A stretch of DNA of 34,349 bases from Alcaligenaceae bacterium. Lineage in GTDB: Bacteria > Pseudomonadota > Gammaproteobacteria > Burkholderiales > Burkholderiaceae_B. The position numbers and the translations under genes are program-made. The stretch lies in NCBI GenBank assembly GCA_029263795.1, contig JAJUFI010000009.1, forward strand, positions 1 to 34,349, in the 5' to 3' direction. A model generated the notes under the pieces. That model did no database searches. It saw only the letters and a program-made list of their open reading frames with translations, and was not told the origin of the DNA. Numbering within the stretch: position 1 is the stretch's first letter; each line of letters starts with the position of its first letter. Below, in pieces: positions 1 to 7,706 of this stretch.

Positions 1-596
1 CTGCGCACCACACCATCCACGCCAATCAATTCCAGCATGTCGCGCCCGCCCAGATAGGCTTCGCGATAGAACTCGGTGAAATCTTCCGGGGCCACTGAGA
101 GCACAACCACGCCGGCAAACGAGCCGTCTGCGCGACTGATACGCAGCGACATGGGAATACGGACTTCTCCGGACACCCTTCCGACCACGGGGGGACTCAC
201 GAAAAGCGCATCTGACGTACTGTCGCGTTGAAAGGTGAAGAACTCGCGGTCAGCGTAATTTACCTGCACCCCGGGCTGAGTGGAGTCGACGACGTCGCCA
301 TTCTCGTCGGAAACATTGATGATGGTGAACATGTTTTCACGGATCAGGCCCTCTTCCAGCCAGCGTCCCAATTCAGTTTTCCCGCTGCGCACGGCCTGTT
401 CACGGACGAAGGACGCGAGTTGCTCGGCAGACTTTATGGTGCGATGAACTTGTTGTTCGAACGCAATGGCGAGGTTGAGATTCGCATCGCGCGCGGCGGC
501 GATTGCCTGTTTGCGCTCTGCGTCAATACGTTGCAGCGTGGCGAGCCAAATGCCGATCACCACTACTGCACACAGCAGGGCGACGAGCGCATTCAC
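1..596 (-). CDS. Membrane sensor with Cache/PDC-type extracytoplasmic domain, N-terminal part (runs off left edge)
   Basis: This gene is absent from the ORF track because it has no stop inside the window; I read it by translating the minus strand. From a GTG at 596 the frame stays open for 198 codons to the edge. It starts with one hydrophobic membrane segment (VNALVALLCAVVVIGIW), then a helical stretch and a domain resembling the PDC1/Cache sensors of diguanylate cyclases and some sensor kinases (ADREFF, SPPVVGRVSGE and DGSFAGVVVLSV). Such proteins sense small ligands outside the membrane and pass the signal to a C-terminal output domain, which lies beyond the window. The start is doubtful. 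A good ribosome-binding site (AGAGGAG, 9 nt spacing) serves an ATG at 629 in the same frame, but a TAA at 612-614 stops that frame after MLSGW. The gene may start at the GTG or carry a damaged 5' end. Confidence 0.7.
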   Translation of the reverse strand, partial: MNALVALLCAVVVIGIWLATLQRIDAERKQAIAAARDANLNLAIAFEQQVHRTIKSAEQLASFVREQAVRSGKTELGRWLEEGLIRENMFTIINVSDENGDVVDSTQPGVQVNYADREFFTFQRDSTSDALFVSPPVVGRVSGEVRIPMSLRISRADGSFAGVVVLSVAPEDFTEFYREAYLGGRDMLELIGVDGVVR

Positions 597-611
597 TGGC
601 CCTGCGGAACG

Positions 612-629
612 TTACCAGCCGGACAACAT
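612..629 (-). other. Five-codon ORF MLSGW with strong RBS, in frame with the downstream sensor gene
   Basis: On the minus strand AGAGGAG lies 9 nt before ATG (629-627). The frame reads M-L-S-G-W and then TAA at 614-612. It continues open as R-S-A-G-P-V into the sensor reading frame. This is either a minimal leader ORF or the true start of the sensor, broken by a nonsense change. Confidence 0.5.
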
Positions 630-694
630 CGGATGAATCTCCTCTTTTTTGCAGCGATGTTACCGGTTCTGTGGTGCCTCCAGTATGGAGGATG

Positions 695-713
695 CCCGAC
701 TTAGAAAGTCGGG
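695..713. terminator. Short perfect hairpin between the flavoprotein and sensor genes
   Basis: CCCGACTT and AAGTCGGG form an 8-bp stem with a 3-nt loop, starting 5 nt after the stop codon of the minus-strand flavoprotein gene. On the minus strand no T-run follows. The T-rich stretch (TTATTTT) is on the plus-strand side, where no gene needs terminating. It probably protects or weakly ends the flavoprotein transcript. Confidence 0.4.
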
Positions 714-718
714 TTATT

Positions 719-1987
719 TTAGGTCGAATTTTTAGAACCAGATGAAATAAATGAGCGCTGCAACCAGTGCCGCACCCCTTCCGCTGCCCACCGCCCCTGA
801 GCGAGGCAGGCACTTAGGAGATAGCCACCGGTGGGGGCCTCCCAATCGAGCATTTCCCCCGCAGCAAAAGTGCCCGGCAATGACGTGAACATCAGATGGT
901 CGTCCAGCGCTTCAAATCTGACGCCACCCGCGGTGCTTATGGCTTCGTGCAGAGGACGGGGCGCCGTCAGCTCCACAGGCAGTGCCTTGATGGCCCGGGC
1001 AACCAAGATGGCATCCCCATAGCCCTGTGGGCCAAGACTTTCCCTGAGCAAAGCAGCCTTCACACCCTTCACCCCGAGCCTGCTCTGCAGATGACTGGAC
1101 ATGGAACGTGAACCGCGCGGCCGCGCCAGTTCCTGAAACACGTTTTCCACACTGCGCCCGGGGGTCAGGTCCAGCTCCACCTTCACAGACCCGGTGCGGG
1201 CCAGGGTATCACGCAAGGGGCGCGACAGGGCGTAAATCAGGCTGCCTTCCACACCGTATTGGGTCACGATGAATTCCCCTTGCCGACTGTGCCGCACACC
1301 ATCCGCATCGGTAAAGGAAAGCACCACCGGCTTGACCTGTGCGCCGGCGAAACGCTCCTGCAAATGAGGACTCCAGTCCACCTGGAAACCACAGTTCGCA
1401 GTTTGCAACGGTGCGATGCTTACGCCCCGGGCTTCAAGCCACGGGACCCAGGCGCCGTCAGACCCCAACTGGGGCCAGCTGGCACCCCCGAGCGCCAGTA
1501 TGGTGGCGCCCGCCTGGACCGCAACTTCACCGTCCGGTACGGTGAACAGCAGTGCGCCAGCCTCATTCCACCCCTGCCAGCGATGCCTGAGTCTGAAACT
1601 CACACCCAGCCCGCGCAGACGCTGCACCCAGGCGCGCAATAAGGGGGCCGCCTTCATGTCCACCGGAAAAACTCTGCCGGAAGAACCCTTGAAGGTTTCC
1701 ACGCCCAGGCCAGCAGCCCAGGCACGGATGGACTCTGGGGGGAAGGCATCCAGCACTGGCTTCAGGCGTTCACTGCGCTCACCAAAGCGGGTAACGAACT
1801 GCGCATAGTCTTCGCCGTGGGTAAGGTTCAACCCACCAATGCCTGCCCGCAGGAACTTCCGTCCCAGCGACGGTTTGGCCTCAAAGACCGTCACCGCAAG
1901 CCCTGCATGCGCCAGCACTTCTGCCGACATCAGGCCCGCAGGGCCGCCGCCGATGATGGCGATTTCGAGGTTTTCCAGTTCGGTCAT
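719..1987 (-). CDS. FAD-dependent flavoprotein, TIGR03862 (PP4765)/HI0933-like family
   Basis: A 422-residue flavoprotein oxidoreductase. The N-terminal dinucleotide-binding motif GGGPAGL is at about residues 13-19. A family motif GIGGLNLTHGE follows near residue 50, and the C-terminal FAD motif AGEMLDWEAPTGGYLLS is near the end. Size and motif order match the HI0933/BaiN-like flavoproteins, specifically the branch NCBI calls TIGR03862. Members bind FAD, but the physiological substrate is mostly unknown, so no reaction is assigned. The track starts 15 codons earlier (MQCIMICTLL...). I prefer the ATG at 1987 (MTELENLEIAIIGGG), because the nucleotide-binding strand normally begins within 10 residues of the start. 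Neither start has a strong ribosome-binding site. The gene is divergent from the hydratase-like gene, and the shared upstream region carries three GGGTGCA boxes. Confidence 0.85.
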   Translation of the reverse strand: MTELENLEIAIIGGGPAGLMSAEVLAHAGLAVTVFEAKPSLGRKFLRAGIGGLNLTHGEDYAQFVTRFGERSERLKPVLDAFPPESIRAWAAGLGVETFKGSSGRVFPVDMKAAPLLRAWVQRLRGLGVSFRLRHRWQGWNEAGALLFTVPDGEVAVQAGATILALGGASWPQLGSDGAWVPWLEARGVSIAPLQTANCGFQVDWSPHLQERFAGAQVKPVVLSFTDADGVRHSRQGEFIVTQYGVEGSLIYALSRPLRDTLARTGSVKVELDLTPGRSVENVFQELARPRGSRSMSSHLQSRLGVKGVKAALLRESLGPQGYGDAILVARAIKALPVELTAPRPLHEAISTAGGVRFEALDDHLMFTSLPGTFAAGEMLDWEAPTGGYLLSACLAQGRWAAEGVRHWLQRSFISSGSKNST

Positions 1988-2007
1988 AAGGGTGTCTTCG
2001 GGAAGCA

Positions 2008-2056
2008 GGGTGCAAATCATAATGCACTGCACCCGATTTCATTCCTTCCGGGTGCA
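2008..2056. promoter_or_regulatory. Three GGGTGCA/TGCACCC boxes in a divergent intergenic region
   Basis: GGGTGCA occurs at 2008-2014 and 2050-2056, and its exact reverse complement TGCACCC at 2028-2034. The start points are 20 and 22 bp apart, close to two helical turns each. They sit between the divergent flavoprotein and hydratase-like genes. This looks like an operator for a dimeric regulator that I cannot identify. Confidence 0.45.
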
Positions 2057-2113
2057 AGGGTATGCTTGGCCATTCCTTTCAACTGGCCATCGTTTTTCAA
2101 TTCAGAGGAACCC

Positions 2114-2863
2114 ATGAGCAGCAGCCTACGCGAGCCCTTCACTCTTTCCGAACTTTCCTCCGCCTATCGGACGGCAGCTGAGCGCGAGGCACAGCGCATC
2201 AGCCAGGGTGCGAGCACCACCGGCTACAAGGTGGGCTTCACCAATACGCGTAACTGGGCGCAGATGGGTGCAACGGAACCAATGTGGGGTGCCATGTACG
2301 ATGACACCGTTACACACTTGGCGGGCGGCACTGGCCACTACTCGCTTGCCGGCTTGATGGGCCCGCGCATTGAACCGGAAATCGTGCTGCATTTCCACAA
2401 AGCCCCTGCACCGGATGCGAGCCTGGAGCAGATTCTGGAATGCGTGGACTGGCTGGCCCAGGGTTATGAAATTGTGCTCACCCCCGCCGACGGCGTACCT
2501 CCGACAGTGCCGCAGGCCATTGCCAATGGCGGCATGCACGGCGCACTGGTGATTGCGGAACGCCGCGCTGTGGAAGATCTGGGCCCCGGCCTGACCAACC
2601 GCCTTGCCGAAGTGAAATTGGAACTGCGCTGCGATGGTGAAACCAAGGACAGCGGTTCAGGCGCAAACGTGCTGGGCAACCCCCTGAATGCCGTTGTGCA
2701 CCTGATGAGGGGCCTGCAGCGTGAGGGCTGGCCCCCAGTGGGCCCCGGTTCACTTGTCACCACCGGCACATTGACGGCTGCCTTCCCGATTGCACCCGGC
2801 CAACGCTGGACCACCGAACTGTCCGGCCTGCCGCTGCCAAACCTCGACGTCATGTTCGAGTGA
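2114..2863 (+). CDS. 2-keto-4-pentenoate hydratase-like protein (MhpD / fumarylacetoacetate hydrolase superfamily)
   Basis: A 249-residue protein. The ATG at 2114 has a close ribosome-binding site (AGAGGAA) and gives the usual family length of about 260. The track's 348-residue version is an artificial upstream extension. Family signs are GYKVGFTN near the N terminus, GPRIEPEIVL (the acidic metal-ligand region), the EIV(L)TPADG stretch and GSGANVLGNPLNAV with a C-terminal GSLVTTGTLTAAFPI. Relatives hydrate or decarboxylate 2-oxo-enoic acids in meta-cleavage-type pathways, using a divalent metal. No ring-cleavage genes are nearby, so the true substrate may be another 2-oxo acid. It is cytoplasmic and transcribed alone. 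It converges with the aminotransferase gene across 68 bp of GC-rich sequence that includes the palindrome GGGCGCGCCC. Confidence 0.8.
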   Translation: MSSSLREPFTLSELSSAYRTAAEREAQRISQGASTTGYKVGFTNTRNWAQMGATEPMWGAMYDDTVTHLAGGTGHYSLAGLMGPRIEPEIVLHFHKAPAPDASLEQILECVDWLAQGYEIVLTPADGVPPTVPQAIANGGMHGALVIAERRAVEDLGPGLTNRLAEVKLELRCDGETKDSGSGANVLGNPLNAVVHLMRGLQREGWPPVGPGSLVTTGTLTAAFPIAPGQRWTTELSGLPLPNLDVMFE

Positions 2864-2931
2864 TGCCGGGCCGGGCGCGCCCGGGCTGCGTCGCAAACCG
2901 ACGCGCCTGCGGCGCGCTGCCAGAGCGATGC

Positions 2932-4092
2932 TTACCGGCCCATGGCCGCTGCGGGCTCGCTGGCGGACTGGATCTCGTCGACAGCCCGGGCCAGACGATT
3001 GACCGTACCGTCGATGTCGGCCCATTTATCCAGGCCGAACAGGCCGATGCGGAAGGTCTTGAAATCAGCCGGCTCCCCGCACTGCAAAGGTACACCGGCT
3101 GCCGCCTGCACACCTGCAGCGGCAAATTTCTTCGCTGACTGAATGCCGTCGTCGTCGGTATAGCAGACCACCACGCCGGGCGCTTCAAAACCGGGTGCCG
3201 CCACGCTGCGGAAGCCCTTTTCCCGCAACATGCTGCGTACACGATCGCCAAGCGTCTGTTGCGCTGTACGCAGATTCTCGAAGCCTCTTGACTCGGCCTC
3301 CGCCATGACATCGCGCAAGGTGAGCAAAGAGTCGGTCGGCATGGTGGCGTGGTAGGCAAAACCACCCTGCTCGTAACTTTGCATGATCTGCAGCCACTTG
3401 CGCAGGTCACAGGCGAAACTGGTGCTGGCGGTGGAATCAATACGCCGGCGCGCCTCTTCCCCCAGCATGACCAGCCCGGCGCAGGCCGGCCCGGACCAGC
3501 CCTTCTGGGGCGCGCTGATGAGAATATCCACGCCCACAGCCTGCATGTCCACCCAGATGGCTCCCGAAGCAATGCAGTCCAGCACGAACATACCACCATG
3601 CTCATGAACGGCATCGGCCACAGCGCGGAGATAATCTTGCGGCAGCATGATGCCCGACGCTGTTTCCACATGGGCGGCAAATACCAGATCAGGCTTCTGT
3701 TCGCGAATCGCGGCAACGACTTCGCCGATGGGAGGCGGTGCAAAAGGCGCCTGAGGGTCGGCCTGTGTGCGCACAGCAGTCAGAACCGTGGTCTCGGCCG
3801 GGATGGAACCCATTTCGAATATCTGGCTCCAGCGGTAGCTGAACCAGCCATTGCGTATGACCATGCAGTGCCTGCCAGTGGCAAACTGTCGCGCAACGGC
3901 TTCCATAGCGTAGGTTCCGCTGCCCGGCACCACGATGGCGGCTTCCGCCTGGTAGACCTGTTTGAGGGTGCGGCTGATGTCGTTCATCACGCGCTGAAAG
4001 CGCTGCGACATATGATTCAGTGCGCGGTCTGTGTAGACCACCGAATATTCAAGCAGGCCGTCGGGATCCACATTGGGAAGCAAACCAGGCAT
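2932..4092 (-). CDS. Class V aminotransferase, alanine-glyoxylate transaminase-like
   Basis: A 386-residue PLP enzyme of fold type I, class V. Visible signs are GSGTYAMEAVARQF (cofactor phosphate-binding region, about 57-70), HVETASGI (about 141-148), LDCIASG with the ring-nitrogen Asp172, and SAPQKGWSG with the Schiff-base Lys197. This resembles alanine/serine-glyoxylate aminotransferases, which move an amino group between an amino acid and glyoxylate or pyruvate. The start has a good ribosome-binding site (AGGAG, 7 nt). It lies 170 bp downstream of the E1 gene on the same strand, with a promoter candidate of its own in the gap. An aminotransferase beside a 2-oxoacid dehydrogenase E1 could make or use the oxo acid that E1 decarboxylates; this is inference from position. 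The exact amino donor is unknown. Confidence 0.85.
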   Translation of the reverse strand: MPGLLPNVDPDGLLEYSVVYTDRALNHMSQRFQRVMNDISRTLKQVYQAEAAIVVPGSGTYAMEAVARQFATGRHCMVIRNGWFSYRWSQIFEMGSIPAETTVLTAVRTQADPQAPFAPPPIGEVVAAIREQKPDLVFAAHVETASGIMLPQDYLRAVADAVHEHGGMFVLDCIASGAIWVDMQAVGVDILISAPQKGWSGPACAGLVMLGEEARRRIDSTASTSFACDLRKWLQIMQSYEQGGFAYHATMPTDSLLTLRDVMAEAESRGFENLRTAQQTLGDRVRSMLREKGFRSVAAPGFEAPGVVVCYTDDDGIQSAKKFAAAGVQAAAGVPLQCGEPADFKTFRIGLFGLDKWADIDGTVNRLARAVDEIQSASEPAAAMGR

Positions 4093-4124
4093 TGTGTTCT
4101 CCTGTTCTGGAAGATTGACTGCCC

Positions 4125-4153
4125 ATTATTGAACGCGACAACAGTTTCGGCAA
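4125..4153 (-). promoter_or_regulatory. Candidate sigma70 promoter for the aminotransferase gene
   Basis: On the minus strand TTGCCG (-35), a 17-bp spacer and AATAAT (-10, 5 of 6 consensus) lie about 33 nt before the aminotransferase ATG. It would allow expression independent of the E1 gene upstream. Confidence 0.45.
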
Positions 4154-4187
4154 TCAGCGATCCAGTCTCCCGGTGCAGCCATTCGCC

Positions 4188-4215
4188 GTAGGCGGGAATA
4201 CGTCTTGCGCCCTAC
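4188..4215. repeat. Imperfect palindrome resembling an intergenic REP-type unit
   Basis: GTAGGCG at one end and CGCCCTAC at the other can pair with one bulge. It lies in the gap between the E1 and aminotransferase genes, next to a second hairpin. The GTAGG...CCTAC ends resemble dispersed REP-like elements of proteobacteria. Whether it recurs in the genome cannot be tested here. Confidence 0.3.
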
Positions 4216-4220
4216 CGCCC

Positions 4221-4246
4221 GGCGCAGGGTCATCCGGCCCCTGCGC
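4221..4246 (-). terminator. Stable hairpin after the E1 gene
   Basis: GGCGCAGGG and CCCTGCGCC form a perfect 9-bp stem with an 8-nt loop, 16 nt after the E1 stop codon. There is no T-run, so it may stabilise the 3' end or weakly terminate rather than act as a classical intrinsic terminator. Confidence 0.4.
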
Positions 4247-4262
4247 CTGACAGCACGACGAA

Positions 4263-6956
4263 TCACAACGCCTTGAGCGCCGCGGCGGCAATGGAGTCTG
4301 CGTCCACCCCAAAATGCCGGCGCAGCCGTGCACGCGTATCGCTCAGGCCGAAGCCATCCGTGCCCAGGCAGCGGTAGTGGCGCCCTTCCGGCAGATAGGC
4401 ACGCACGGATTCGGGTACCAACCTCACATAGTCGCTTGCCGCGATGATGGGTCCTCCCGTTCCCGCCAGCACCCGGCGGATATGGCTGTTTTCCAGTGAT
4501 GCTTCGGCATCCTCAAGCCGCATGCCATCGCGCGCCAGCTCGCACCAGCTTGTGACGCTGATGACGTCCACGGACACTCCCTGGCCCGACAAAAGCCCGG
4601 CAGCGCGAATGACTTCAGTAAGAATCGCGCCCGACCCCATCAGAGTGACGCGGCGCGGTTCGTCACCCGCCCGACCCTGGGCGGGATAATGGCCGAAGCG
4701 GTAGGCACCCTTGATGATGTCGTCCTCCACTCCGGCAGGCAGCGCAGCCTGCACATAGTTTTCGTTCATGACGGTCAGGTAAAAGAACTCATCCTGCTGT
4801 TCCACCATCATGCGCTGCATTCCGTGAGCGATGATGACGGCCAGCTCCCCGGCAAAGGCAGGGTCATAGGAACGGCAGTTCGGAATGGTCATGGCCCAAA
4901 GGTGGCTGCTGCCATCCTGGTGTTGCAGGCCCTCGCCCGCCAGCGTCGTGCGCCCCGACGTGGCACCAATCAGGAAACCGCGCGGTTTCTGGTCGGCGGC
5001 CGCCCAGATCAAGTCGCCTATGCGCTGAAAGCCGAACATGGAGTAATAGATGTAAAAGGGCAGCATGGCCAGGCCGTGGACGCTGTAGCTCGTCGCAGCG
5101 GCAACCCAGCTGGAAATCGCACCTGCCTCGCTGATGCCTTCTTCCAGAATTTGCCCGTCCAGCGCTTCTCGGTAGCTCAGGATGGAACCTATGTCCTCGG
5201 GCTCATATTTCTGGCCAACACAGGAATAGATGCCTACCTGTTTGAAGAGGTTGGCCATACCGAAAGTCCGCGCTTCGTCAGCGACGATGGGCACGATGCG
5301 TGGGCCCAGGCTCTGGTCGCGCAGCAGGCTGCCCAGCATGCGTACGAACGCCATGGTGGTGGACATCTCCCTGTCGGAAGGCTCCATGGCAAAACGTGCA
5401 TAGCTTTCAATGGGCGGCACCGCGACTGGGTCGCAGGCCGTGTGGCGCGCTGGCAGACTGCCACCGAGCGCAGCCCGGCGCTCGCGCAGGTAACGCAATT
5501 CTGCGCTGTCAGCAGGCGGGCGGTAGAAGTCCAGCCTTAGTGCCTGCTCGTCGGAAAGCGGCAGAGCAAAACGGTCGCGGAATTGCAGAATATCGGTGTC
5601 CTCGAATTTTTTGTTGGAGTGGGTGTTCATGCGGCCTTGGCCAGCGCTGCCCATTCCATAGCCCTTCATGGTGTGAGCCAGGATCACGGTCGGCTTGCCC
5701 TCACTTGCCATGGCTGCCGCGTAGGCTGCGTAAACCTTCACCATGTCATGCCCGCCGCGGCGCAGGCGGTCGATGTCTTCGTCCGTCATGCCTTCCACCA
5801 GCCGCGCCAGGGAAGGGTCCTGCCCGAAGAAGTGCTCCCGGTTGTACCGGCCATCATTGGCCGCGAAGGTCTGCATCTGCCCATCCACCGTGGCGGCCAG
5901 GGCCCGCATCAGGACGCCGTCCTTGTCACGGGCGAATAGGCCATCCCAGTCACTGCCCCACAACAACTTTATGACGTTCCAGCCCGCACCCAGGAATAGG
6001 CGTTCAAGTTCGTCAACCACCTTGAAATTGCCACGCACCGGGCCATCCAGACGCTGCAGATTGCAGTTCACCACCCATACCAGGTTGTCCAGACGTTCCC
6101 GCGCTGCCAGGGTGAGTGCGCTCATGGACTCGGGTTCGTCCATCTCGCCATCGCCGAACACACCCCAGACTTTGCGGCCGCTGCAATCCAGCAAACCGCG
6201 GTGCGTGAGATAGTGCATGAAACGCGCCTGGTAAATGGAGCTGATCGGGCCTATGCCCATGGACCCGGTGGGAAATTGCCAGAAATCGGACATCAGCCAG
6301 GGGTGGGGGTAGCTGCTCAGCCCACGTGCCCCGGCTTCCGGGCCACCGAGTTCCTGGCGGTAATGAGCCAGATCTGCTTCAGTGAGCCGCCCTTCCAGAA
6401 AGGCGCGGGCATAGACACCTGGTGCACTGTGCGGTTGCAGGAAGACCAAGTCACCGCCAAACCCGCCCGGCCTGGTGTCACGCGCCCGGAAAAAATGGTT
6501 GAAACCCACTTCGAACAGTTCCGCCGCACTGGCGAAGCTGGCGATATGCCCGCCCAACTCGCCGTAAGCCGCGTTCGCCCGCAGAACCATCGCAAGCGCG
6601 TTCCAGCGGATCATCGCGCACAGACGCTGTTCCATGGCAAGGTCACCGGGATAAGGTGGCTGGCGGTCGGCGGGAATGGTATTCACGTAGGGCGTTCCCA
6701 ACAGCGGACGCCAGCCCACCTTGAGATGCACCGCCAGCCGGTGCAGTTCGTCCAGCATGAAGGCCGCCCGTTGCGAACCATGCACCGCGGCCAGCGCCAT
6801 GAAGGCCTCCCGCCATTCGGCGGTTTCCTCGGGGTCTGCATCCTGGGTGACGGGGTGCAGTTCCGCATCTCCCGAAGCGTACGTTTGACCCGGTTCACCA
6901 TAAGGCGATTGGGCTGCCTGATTGAACAGTGATTGAAAGTCGGTGATGGCGTTCAT
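4263..6956 (-). CDS. aceE: 2-oxoacid dehydrogenase E1, homodimeric pyruvate dehydrogenase type (AceE/MdeB-like)
   Basis: An 897-residue thiamine-diphosphate enzyme, the size of E. coli AceE (887). It has the ThDP motif GDGEMDEPES at about residue 268 and NCNLQRLDGPVRGN about 27 residues later, both typical of homodimeric E1. It decarboxylates a 2-oxo acid and passes the acyl group to an E2 lipoyl domain. I set the start at ATG 6956 (MNAITDF), which has GAGGT 6 nt upstream. The track's 29 extra residues lack a ribosome-binding site. No E2 or E3 gene is adjacent, unlike an aceEF-lpd operon, and an Lrp/AsnC gene is divergent. That layout resembles mdeR-mdeB of pseudomonads, where MdeB is a 2-oxobutyrate dehydrogenase E1. 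The active-site region reads LQHQDGSSH, whereas E. coli AceE, from memory, has QHEDGHSH. The family is certain; pyruvate versus 2-oxobutyrate is open. Confidence 0.88.
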   Translation of the reverse strand: MNAITDFQSLFNQAAQSPYGEPGQTYASGDAELHPVTQDADPEETAEWREAFMALAAVHGSQRAAFMLDELHRLAVHLKVGWRPLLGTPYVNTIPADRQPPYPGDLAMEQRLCAMIRWNALAMVLRANAAYGELGGHIASFASAAELFEVGFNHFFRARDTRPGGFGGDLVFLQPHSAPGVYARAFLEGRLTEADLAHYRQELGGPEAGARGLSSYPHPWLMSDFWQFPTGSMGIGPISSIYQARFMHYLTHRGLLDCSGRKVWGVFGDGEMDEPESMSALTLAARERLDNLVWVVNCNLQRLDGPVRGNFKVVDELERLFLGAGWNVIKLLWGSDWDGLFARDKDGVLMRALAATVDGQMQTFAANDGRYNREHFFGQDPSLARLVEGMTDEDIDRLRRGGHDMVKVYAAYAAAMASEGKPTVILAHTMKGYGMGSAGQGRMNTHSNKKFEDTDILQFRDRFALPLSDEQALRLDFYRPPADSAELRYLRERRAALGGSLPARHTACDPVAVPPIESYARFAMEPSDREMSTTMAFVRMLGSLLRDQSLGPRIVPIVADEARTFGMANLFKQVGIYSCVGQKYEPEDIGSILSYREALDGQILEEGISEAGAISSWVAAATSYSVHGLAMLPFYIYYSMFGFQRIGDLIWAAADQKPRGFLIGATSGRTTLAGEGLQHQDGSSHLWAMTIPNCRSYDPAFAGELAVIIAHGMQRMMVEQQDEFFYLTVMNENYVQAALPAGVEDDIIKGAYRFGHYPAQGRAGDEPRRVTLMGSGAILTEVIRAAGLLSGQGVSVDVISVTSWCELARDGMRLEDAEASLENSHIRRVLAGTGGPIIAASDYVRLVPESVRAYLPEGRHYRCLGTDGFGLSDTRARLRRHFGVDADSIAAAALKAL

Positions 6957-7045
6957 GGCTGACCTCGAATTAACTCTCATGCTTTCATTCTGCGCCACAA
7001 AGCACCGAATTTGCTTCTGAAACCTGCCCCCAAAACCAAACATCG

Positions 7046-7060
7046 CAGCATAAAATGCTG
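7046..7060. promoter_or_regulatory. Lrp-like operator box 1
   Basis: CAGCATAAAATGCTG is a palindrome with a 3-bp centre. It matches 13 of 15 positions of the E. coli Lrp consensus YAGHAWATTWTDCTR as I recall it. It lies between the divergent E1 and Lrp/AsnC genes, as expected for local autoregulation and control. Confidence 0.6.
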
Positions 7061-7076
7061 ATCACAACACAATTAC

Positions 7077-7091
7077 CAGAACAAAATTCTA
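7077..7091. promoter_or_regulatory. Lrp-like operator box 2
   Basis: CAGAACAAAATTCTA matches about 12 of 15 positions of the same consensus. Its start is 31 bp from that of box 1, three helical turns, so both boxes face the same side of the DNA. It ends 9 bp before the regulator start codon. Confidence 0.5.
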
Positions 7092-7100
7092 GTAGACATA

Positions 7101-7565
7101 ATGAAGTTGGACTCCACCGACTTGAAGATCCTGGACGAGCTGCAGCGCGACGGTTCACTGAGCAATGTGGAACTGGCGCGTCGCGTTCATCTTTCGCCCT
7201 CTCCATGCCTTGCCCGCGTCAAGGCGCTGGAGGCGGCCGGCATTATCGAACGCTATGTCGCCATCGCCAATGCCGCCGCACTGGGGCTGGGCCTCAACGT
7301 CTTCATTTCCATCAGCCTGAAGTCCCAGGAAAAAGCCGCCCTGAATCTATTCGAAAAACGGATCTGCGAGCACGAGGAGGTCATGGAGTGCTATCTCATG
7401 ACTGGCGATTCGGATTATCTGATCCGGGTCGCCGTACGCGATATCGCTGCCCTGGAACGCTTCATCATCGAGCAGCTCACCCCTATTCCAGGCATCGACA
7501 AGATTCGCTCGAGCTTTGCGCTCAAACAGGTGTCTTACAAGACAGCCCTTCCCCTGGGGCTATGA
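7101..7565 (+). CDS. Lrp/AsnC-family transcriptional regulator
   Basis: A 154-residue regulator of normal Lrp size. The N terminus is a winged helix-turn-helix (LDSTDLKILDELQRDG, then NVELARRVHLSPSPCLARVKALEAAGII). The C-terminal RAM/effector domain includes VMECYLMTGDSDYLIRV, the usual amino-acid-sensing region. It is divergent from the E1 gene across 144 bp containing two Lrp-like boxes, so it probably controls E1 and itself in response to an amino acid. By analogy with MdeR the ligand could be methionine or a branched or short-chain amino acid, but this is inference. The ribosome-binding site is weak (TAGTAGACATA). Box 2 would overlap the leader, which fits autorepression. Confidence 0.9.
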   Translation: MKLDSTDLKILDELQRDGSLSNVELARRVHLSPSPCLARVKALEAAGIIERYVAIANAAALGLGLNVFISISLKSQEKAALNLFEKRICEHEEVMECYLMTGDSDYLIRVAVRDIAALERFIIEQLTPIPGIDKIRSSFALKQVSYKTALPLGL

Positions 7566-7706
7566 GCCGCCGACCAGCAAAGTTGACCTGCGCGGGCCGC
7601 CAGCCGGCTCGCGCGGCATGATGCTTGCACGGGTCCGACTCCATTGCCGCGCTTGCCCCAACCCTTCCGGTAAAGAAGCAAGCCGTACAAATAACGGAGC
7701 CCCATC

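Noticed and set aside
228-704. 158-residue plus-strand ORF
   Set aside because: It is the shadow of the minus-strand Cache sensor, whose translation has membrane and sensor-domain features, while this frame shows none.
1817-2863. 348-residue version of the hydratase-like protein
   Set aside because: The first 99 residues come from the antisense of the flavoprotein gene; ATG 2114 has an RBS and gives the family length.
2864-2931. GC-rich palindrome GGGCGCGCCC between convergent genes as a bidirectional terminator
   Set aside because: No T-run on either strand and short arms; it could be chance in GC-rich DNA.
2850-3743. 297-residue minus ORF rich in Arg/Ser/Pro
   Set aside because: Out-of-frame shadow of the class V aminotransferase.
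7001-7017. AAGCA-7 nt-TGCTT inverted repeat as a third Lrp box
   Set aside because: Only 5-bp arms and a poor match to the Lrp consensus; not phased with the other two boxes.
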